From JAYODZ01 sp965662735 (GTDB lineage Bacteria > Pseudomonadota > Alphaproteobacteria > RS24): a stretch of DNA of 64,000 nucleotides. The notes under the pieces were generated by a model, which did not search any database, had not been told where the DNA came from, and saw only the letters and a list, made by a program, of their open reading frames with translations. Made by a program: the position numbers and the translations under genes. The DNA lies in the NCBI GenBank assembly GCA_965662735.1, contig CBFIIU010000004.1, positions 1 through 64,000 on the forward strand, written 5' to 3'. Shown here one piece after another: positions 60,527 to 64,000 of the stretch. Position 1 is the stretch's first letter; each line of letters opens with the position of its first letter.

Positions 60527-61219
60527 ATGAGCAGCTTAACAATTTCGACACCCGATGGTTCATTTGAAGGTTATTTAGCCCTGCCCGAGAGCGGCAGCGG
60601 ACCCGGGCTTGTTGTCGTCCAAGAGATTTTTGGGGTAAATGCCAATATTCGAGGCCTCACCGATTACTTCGCTAGCCAAGGTTTCGTCGCCTTTGCCCCC
60701 GACCTGTTTTGGCGCATTGAGCCGGGCATCGAGCTAACCGACCAAAGCGAAGAGCATTGGAAAAAAGCCTTCGACTGTTTTGGAAAGTTTGACGCCGATG
60801 CCGGCGCCCGCGACATTCAAGCAGCGCTGTCGGCACTGCGCGCGCACCCTGCCTGCACCGGCAAAGCCGGTGTGATTGGATTTTGTTTAGGGGGCAAAAT
60901 GGCCTATCTCGCGGCGGCGCGCACGGATAGCGATGCAAGCATTGGCTATTATGGCGTCGGGATCCAAGACATGCTTGAGGAAGCCTCGGCAATTCAAAAG
61001 CCATTAATGCTGCACATTGCCGGTCTCGATGAGTTTGTCCCACCAGAGGCACAAACCGCCATTGAAAATGGTCTCGGCGGGCATGCGCAGGTTACACTTC
61101 ACATCTATCCAGATGATGATCACGCCTTTGCGCGTGAGGGCGGCGCCCATTACAGCGCGCAATCGGCATCTTTAGCGCATCAGCGTACGCTCGATCTTTT
61201 GCATTCAGCCCTTTCCTAG
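60527..61219 (+). CDS. Dienelactone hydrolase-family protein
   Basis: 230 residues. The alpha/beta-hydrolase triad of the family is present: the nucleophile Cys in VIGFCLGGKMAYL, Asp in LMLHIAGLDEFVPPE and His in YPDDDHAFAREGG. PGLVVVQEIFGVNANIRGLTDYFASQGFVAFAPDLFW is the usual N-terminal region. Could act on dienelactones or other small esters; no catechol pathway genes are nearby. Confidence 0.92.
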   Translation: MSSLTISTPDGSFEGYLALPESGSGPGLVVVQEIFGVNANIRGLTDYFASQGFVAFAPDLFWRIEPGIELTDQSEEHWKKAFDCFGKFDADAGARDIQAALSALRAHPACTGKAGVIGFCLGGKMAYLAAARTDSDASIGYYGVGIQDMLEEASAIQKPLMLHIAGLDEFVPPEAQTAIENGLGGHAQVTLHIYPDDDHAFAREGGAHYSAQSASLAHQRTLDLLHSALS

Positions 61220-61343
61220 CGCTAAGGGCCAAGGGCTTAGAGCTCAATCAATTAAGCGCGCAACCAATAAGGCCGCCCGCCTTTAGGAAAGCGCTCGCCT
61301 ACGCCCAAGCGGCGCCGAAGCTCTCGCCCGCGCCGCCGGCGCT

Positions 61344-62609
61344 TTATGTGTTCATTGAATCGAAGAACTCGGCATTAACCTTGGTCTGCTTCAGCTTATC
61401 GAGCAGGAACTCAACCGCATCGACCGTGCCCATTGGGTTCAAGATCCGCCGCAGCACATAAATTTTGCTCAATGTGGGACGATCAACCAATAGTTCTTCC
61501 TTACGCGTGCCCGATTTCATAATATCAATTGCGGGGAAGACACGCTTATCGGCGATCTTCCGATCCAATACGATTTCGGAGTTCCCTGTGCCTTTAAACT
61601 CTTCAAAGATCACCTCATCCATCCGACTTCCGGTTTCAATCAGAGCCGTTGAGATAATCGTGAGCGAGCCGCCTTCTTCAATATTTCGAGCTGCGCCAAA
61701 AAACCGCTTGGGGCGCTGCAAGGCATTTGCATCCACACCGCCCGTCAAAACCTTACCCGATGATGGGACGACGGTATTATAAGCGCGGCCCAAACGCGTA
61801 ATGCTATCGAGCAGAATGACAACATCGCGACCATGTTCTACCAAACGCTTGGCCTTCTCAATCACCATTTCTGCCACTTGAACATGGCGTGTCGCAGGCT
61901 CATCAAAAGTCGATGACACGACTTCGCCGCGAACACTGCGCTGCATATCCGTAACCTCTTCCGGCCGCTCATCAATCAACAAGACAATGAGGTAACATTC
62001 GGGATGATTTTCCGAAATCGAGCGCGCAATATTTTGCATCAGCACCGTCTTACCGGTGCGGGGCGGCGCCACAATCAAGGCGCGCTGACCTTTTCCTAAT
62101 GGCGCCACAATATCAATGACGCGACTAGACATATTTTTCTTATCCGGATCCTCGACTTCCATCTTGAAGTGCTCATCAGGATATAATGGTGTCAAATTAT
62201 CGAAATGGACTTTTTGGCGGGCTTTTTCCGGTTCCTCAAAATTAATGCGGTTCACCTTCACCAAAGCGAAATAACGCTCTCCATCCCGCGGACTGCGAAT
62301 ATCACCTTCAACCGTATCGCCGGTCCGCAACCCAAAGCGCCGAATTTGCGAAGGACTAACGTAAATATCATCTGGGCCGGCGAGATAGTTAGAATCCGGA
62401 GACCGTAAGAAACCGAAGCCGTCTTGCAGCACCTCGACAACGCCTTCACCGATAATTCCAATCCCGTCTTCCGCATATTTTTTCAAGATCGCGAACATCA
62501 TGTCTTGTTTCAACATGGATGAGGCATTCTCAATGTCGCTCGCCTCAGCGATGGCGAGCAAATCGGTAGGGGATTTTTCTTTCAGGTCTTGAAGTCTTAC
62601 TTGTTCCAT
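61344..62609 (-). CDS. rho: Transcription termination factor Rho
   Basis: 421 residues, normal size. The N-terminal region begins MEQVRLQDLKEKSPTDLLAIAE; the RNA-binding cold-shock-like domain contains EVLQDGFGFLRSPDSNYLAGPDDIYVSPSQIRRF. The motor has IVAPPRTGKTVLMQNIARSI (Walker A), LIVLLIDERPEEVTDMQRSV and SITRLGRAYNTVVPSSGKVLTGG. The upstream gene on the same strand is hemJ, with a 135-bp spacer. Confidence 0.97.
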   Translation of the reverse strand: MEQVRLQDLKEKSPTDLLAIAEASDIENASSMLKQDMMFAILKKYAEDGIGIIGEGVVEVLQDGFGFLRSPDSNYLAGPDDIYVSPSQIRRFGLRTGDTVEGDIRSPRDGERYFALVKVNRINFEEPEKARQKVHFDNLTPLYPDEHFKMEVEDPDKKNMSSRVIDIVAPLGKGQRALIVAPPRTGKTVLMQNIARSISENHPECYLIVLLIDERPEEVTDMQRSVRGEVVSSTFDEPATRHVQVAEMVIEKAKRLVEHGRDVVILLDSITRLGRAYNTVVPSSGKVLTGGVDANALQRPKRFFGAARNIEEGGSLTIISTALIETGSRMDEVIFEEFKGTGNSEIVLDRKIADKRVFPAIDIMKSGTRKEELLVDRPTLSKIYVLRRILNPMGTVDAVEFLLDKLKQTKVNAEFFDSMNT

Positions 62610-62744
62610 AATGATACCGGGGGAAGGTGCAGGTGCGAGAAAGCAGATGCAAAAAGGGGGGAATGCGCCATGCGCAAGACATCTTATATCAATAAGTAAC
62701 GAGTTTCACAAGAATGCTAAATCGAGCGCGCATTCATAAATTCG

Positions 62745-63215
62745 TTAAAACGGGCGTACAATGACCATAACAACAATAATAATGGTTAAAATCGGCGGAA
62801 TTTCGTTAATTTTTCGAAAAAACCCACTTGTCGGATGGGCTTCCCCTTTTTCTAGACGCCGGCGCATAGATGCCAAATACATATGAAAACCGGTCATCAA
62901 AATAACGGCAAATAATTTAACCCAAAACCAATAACCGATCCCAGGCAGAAAACCGTCGCGAAAAATCAACAAAAGAGCGAAAACCCAGGCCGCGATCATG
63001 GCCGGATTCATGATAATTCTCAGAAGCTTACGCTCCATGGTTTTAAAAATATCAACCGTGGCATCAGGTGCTCCGGTTTCTATCGCCTCGCAATGATAAA
63101 CAAATAGTCTCGGCAAATAATACATCCCCGCCATCCAGAAAAGAACAGCAATAACATGGCCAGCGAGGAACCACCGAGCATATACAATTAAAAAATCAGC
63201 CAGCATTTCGTTCAT
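62745..63215 (-). CDS. hemJ: Protoporphyrinogen IX oxidase HemJ
   Basis: 156 residues with four membrane segments. RWFLAGHVIAVLFWMAGMYYLPRLFVYH contains the conserved His of the N-terminal helix, and MERKLLRIIMNPAM and GYWFWVKLFAVILMTGFHMYLASMRR follow. Performs the penultimate step of haem synthesis without oxygen. hemE-hemJ-rho is a standard alphaproteobacterial order. Confidence 0.93.
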   Translation of the reverse strand: MNEMLADFLIVYARWFLAGHVIAVLFWMAGMYYLPRLFVYHCEAIETGAPDATVDIFKTMERKLLRIIMNPAMIAAWVFALLLIFRDGFLPGIGYWFWVKLFAVILMTGFHMYLASMRRRLEKGEAHPTSGFFRKINEIPPILTIIIVVMVIVRPF

Positions 63216-63294
63216 TTTTTCCGTCTATTCTTTTCATCTATTTTTTTTGTTATTTTTCTCATTTCGTCGCTTTGGCCATCATCTATCGCATATT

Positions 63295-64000
63295 CTATCG
63301 GACATCTTGACGAATATGGTTCACCAAAAGCGCCACATTTTCAGGCGGTGTTTGGGGCGTAATCCCGTGCCCGAGATTAAAAATATGGGGCCGACCCTGT
63401 GTCAAATCACGAATATCATTAATGGCGCGTATTAAATCTGGGCCGCCGGTAATTAAAAGCTCAGGATCCAAATTACCCTGGCTCACAATATGCGCTGGCA
63501 AGCGGTCGATCACATCTTGAAAATCGCAAAACTGGTCGAGAGACACGCCATCGGCACCCGTCTCCTGCACGTAAGTGACAATGTCATAGGTGCTCGCGCG
63601 AGGGAACACAATAATCGGAACCGTAATTCCCATAGACCTCAAATTTGAAATAATCTTTTGAACAGGAACAATACACGCCGTTTCAAAAGCATCGCCCGAC
63701 AGGCTGCCCGCCCAACTCTCAAAAATTTGTAATACCTCAGCGCCCGAGGCAACTTGCCGGGCAAGATACTGAGTTGTCGCTTCGGTTAAGACATCCAAAA
63801 TACTTTGAAAAGCGGCCGGATCTTCGGCCATAAGCTGTTTAGCGGGTGCTTGATCAAATGTCCCTCGACCGGCAATCGCATAGCTCGCCACCGTCCACGG
63901 TGCACCAGCAAAACCGATAAGGGTCGTCTCTTTCGGCAAAGAAACCGTTAATCGTGACACCGTCTCATAAACAGGTGCCAAAACCGTGTGAAACTGATCC
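63295..64000 (-). CDS. hemE: Uroporphyrinogen decarboxylase, C-terminal part
   Basis: The frame runs from the right edge (last full codon at 63999) with no start in the window and stops at 63295, so about the C-terminal 235 residues are present. LIGFAGAPWTVASYAIAG and QIFESWAGSLSGDAFE are the core motifs, followed by ILNLGHGI-like HIFNLGHGITPQTPPENVALLVNHI at the C-terminus. It decarboxylates uroporphyrinogen III to coproporphyrinogen III. A TTG in the frame at 63981 is internal. Confidence 0.95.
   Translation of the reverse strand, partial: DQFHTVLAPVYETVSRLTVSLPKETTLIGFAGAPWTVASYAIAGRGTFDQAPAKQLMAEDPAAFQSILDVLTEATTQYLARQVASGAEVLQIFESWAGSLSGDAFETACIVPVQKIISNLRSMGITVPIIVFPRASTYDIVTYVQETGADGVSLDQFCDFQDVIDRLPAHIVSQGNLDPELLITGGPDLIRAINDIRDLTQGRPHIFNLGHGITPQTPPENVALLVNHIRQDVR

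Noticed and set aside
61220..61343. Terminator downstream of rho
   Set aside because: GC-rich inverted segments occur but none is followed by a T-run on either strand.
62610..64000. Replication origin near hemE
   Set aside because: Expected nearby from parS and from Caulobacter synteny, but no cluster of DnaA boxes or AT-rich unwinding element is visible in the window; it may lie beyond the right edge.

Overview
This window is chromosomal DNA of an alphaproteobacterium, from a draft or metagenome-derived assembly (runs of N at 1832-1849, 2812-3475, 27958-28053 and 49983-49989). The evidence is the alphaproteobacterial gene order of both flanks: a mitofilin-like gene, hemD, hemC, tsaD, gpsA, YciI and EVE on the left, and leuS, lptE, holA, parB, parA, rsmG, mnmG, mnmE, rho, hemJ and hemE on the right, plus two perfect parS sites that place the right end in the origin-proximal partition domain. 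TonB-dependent and sodium-symport uptake would fit an aquatic lifestyle, but a rank below class cannot be fixed from the sequence.

Layout. 1-9.5 kb: haem synthesis genes, tsaD (mostly lost in a gap), a low-GC insert carrying a TetR regulator with matching operators and a 40-residue membrane peptide, then gpsA, YciI, EVE, a Rieske protein, acs and an SDHAF4-like gene. 9.6-15.2 kb: rsmB, rpe, a heparinase-like gene and purH. 15.2-19.3 kb: two acyl-CoA dehydrogenase-family genes and an alkaline phosphatase. 19.5-32.4 kb: an accessory catabolic locus. 32.6 kb: tRNA-Gly(GCC). 32.9-63 kb: housekeeping genes (ybbN, LON-domain and Trm112 proteins, ubiH-like, amt, aminotransferase, ftsK, lolA, xthA, thioesterases, an OmpR-type regulator with an L,D-transpeptidase, yggS, a thiE-like gene, leuS, parAB, mnmE/G, rho, hem genes).

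The most interesting region is 19.5-32.4 kb. A tightly coupled minus-strand operon encodes an SsuD-like flavin monooxygenase, an aldo/keto reductase, a flavin reductase and a sodium:solute symporter. The first three match, in family and adjacency, SmoC, SmoB and SmoA of the oxidative desulfurisation (sulfo-SMO) pathway for sulfoquinovose, the sulfonated sugar of plant and algal sulfolipid. Divergently lies a coupled operon for a GntR/UTRA regulator, a Gfo/Idh/MocA protein (possibly an NAD-dependent sulfoquinovosidase), a YeiH-family exporter (possible sulfite exit) and a large GST-like protein. A TonB-dependent receptor and a GlpD-type glycerol-3-phosphate dehydrogenase flank it. Two TGTATCAA-like half-sites 11 bp apart recur upstream of the receptor, upstream of the GlpD gene and in the gntR/monooxygenase intergenic region, which ties the units into one proposed regulon. 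Proposed flow: the receptor and symporter import sulfoquinovose or its glyceryl glycoside, the Gfo-type enzyme cleaves the glycoside, SmoC with SmoA releases sulfite, SmoB reduces 6-oxo-glucose to glucose, the exporter removes sulfite, and glycerol enters metabolism through GlpD. The enzyme families, gene coupling and shared motif are visible in the sequence; the substrate assignment is inference.
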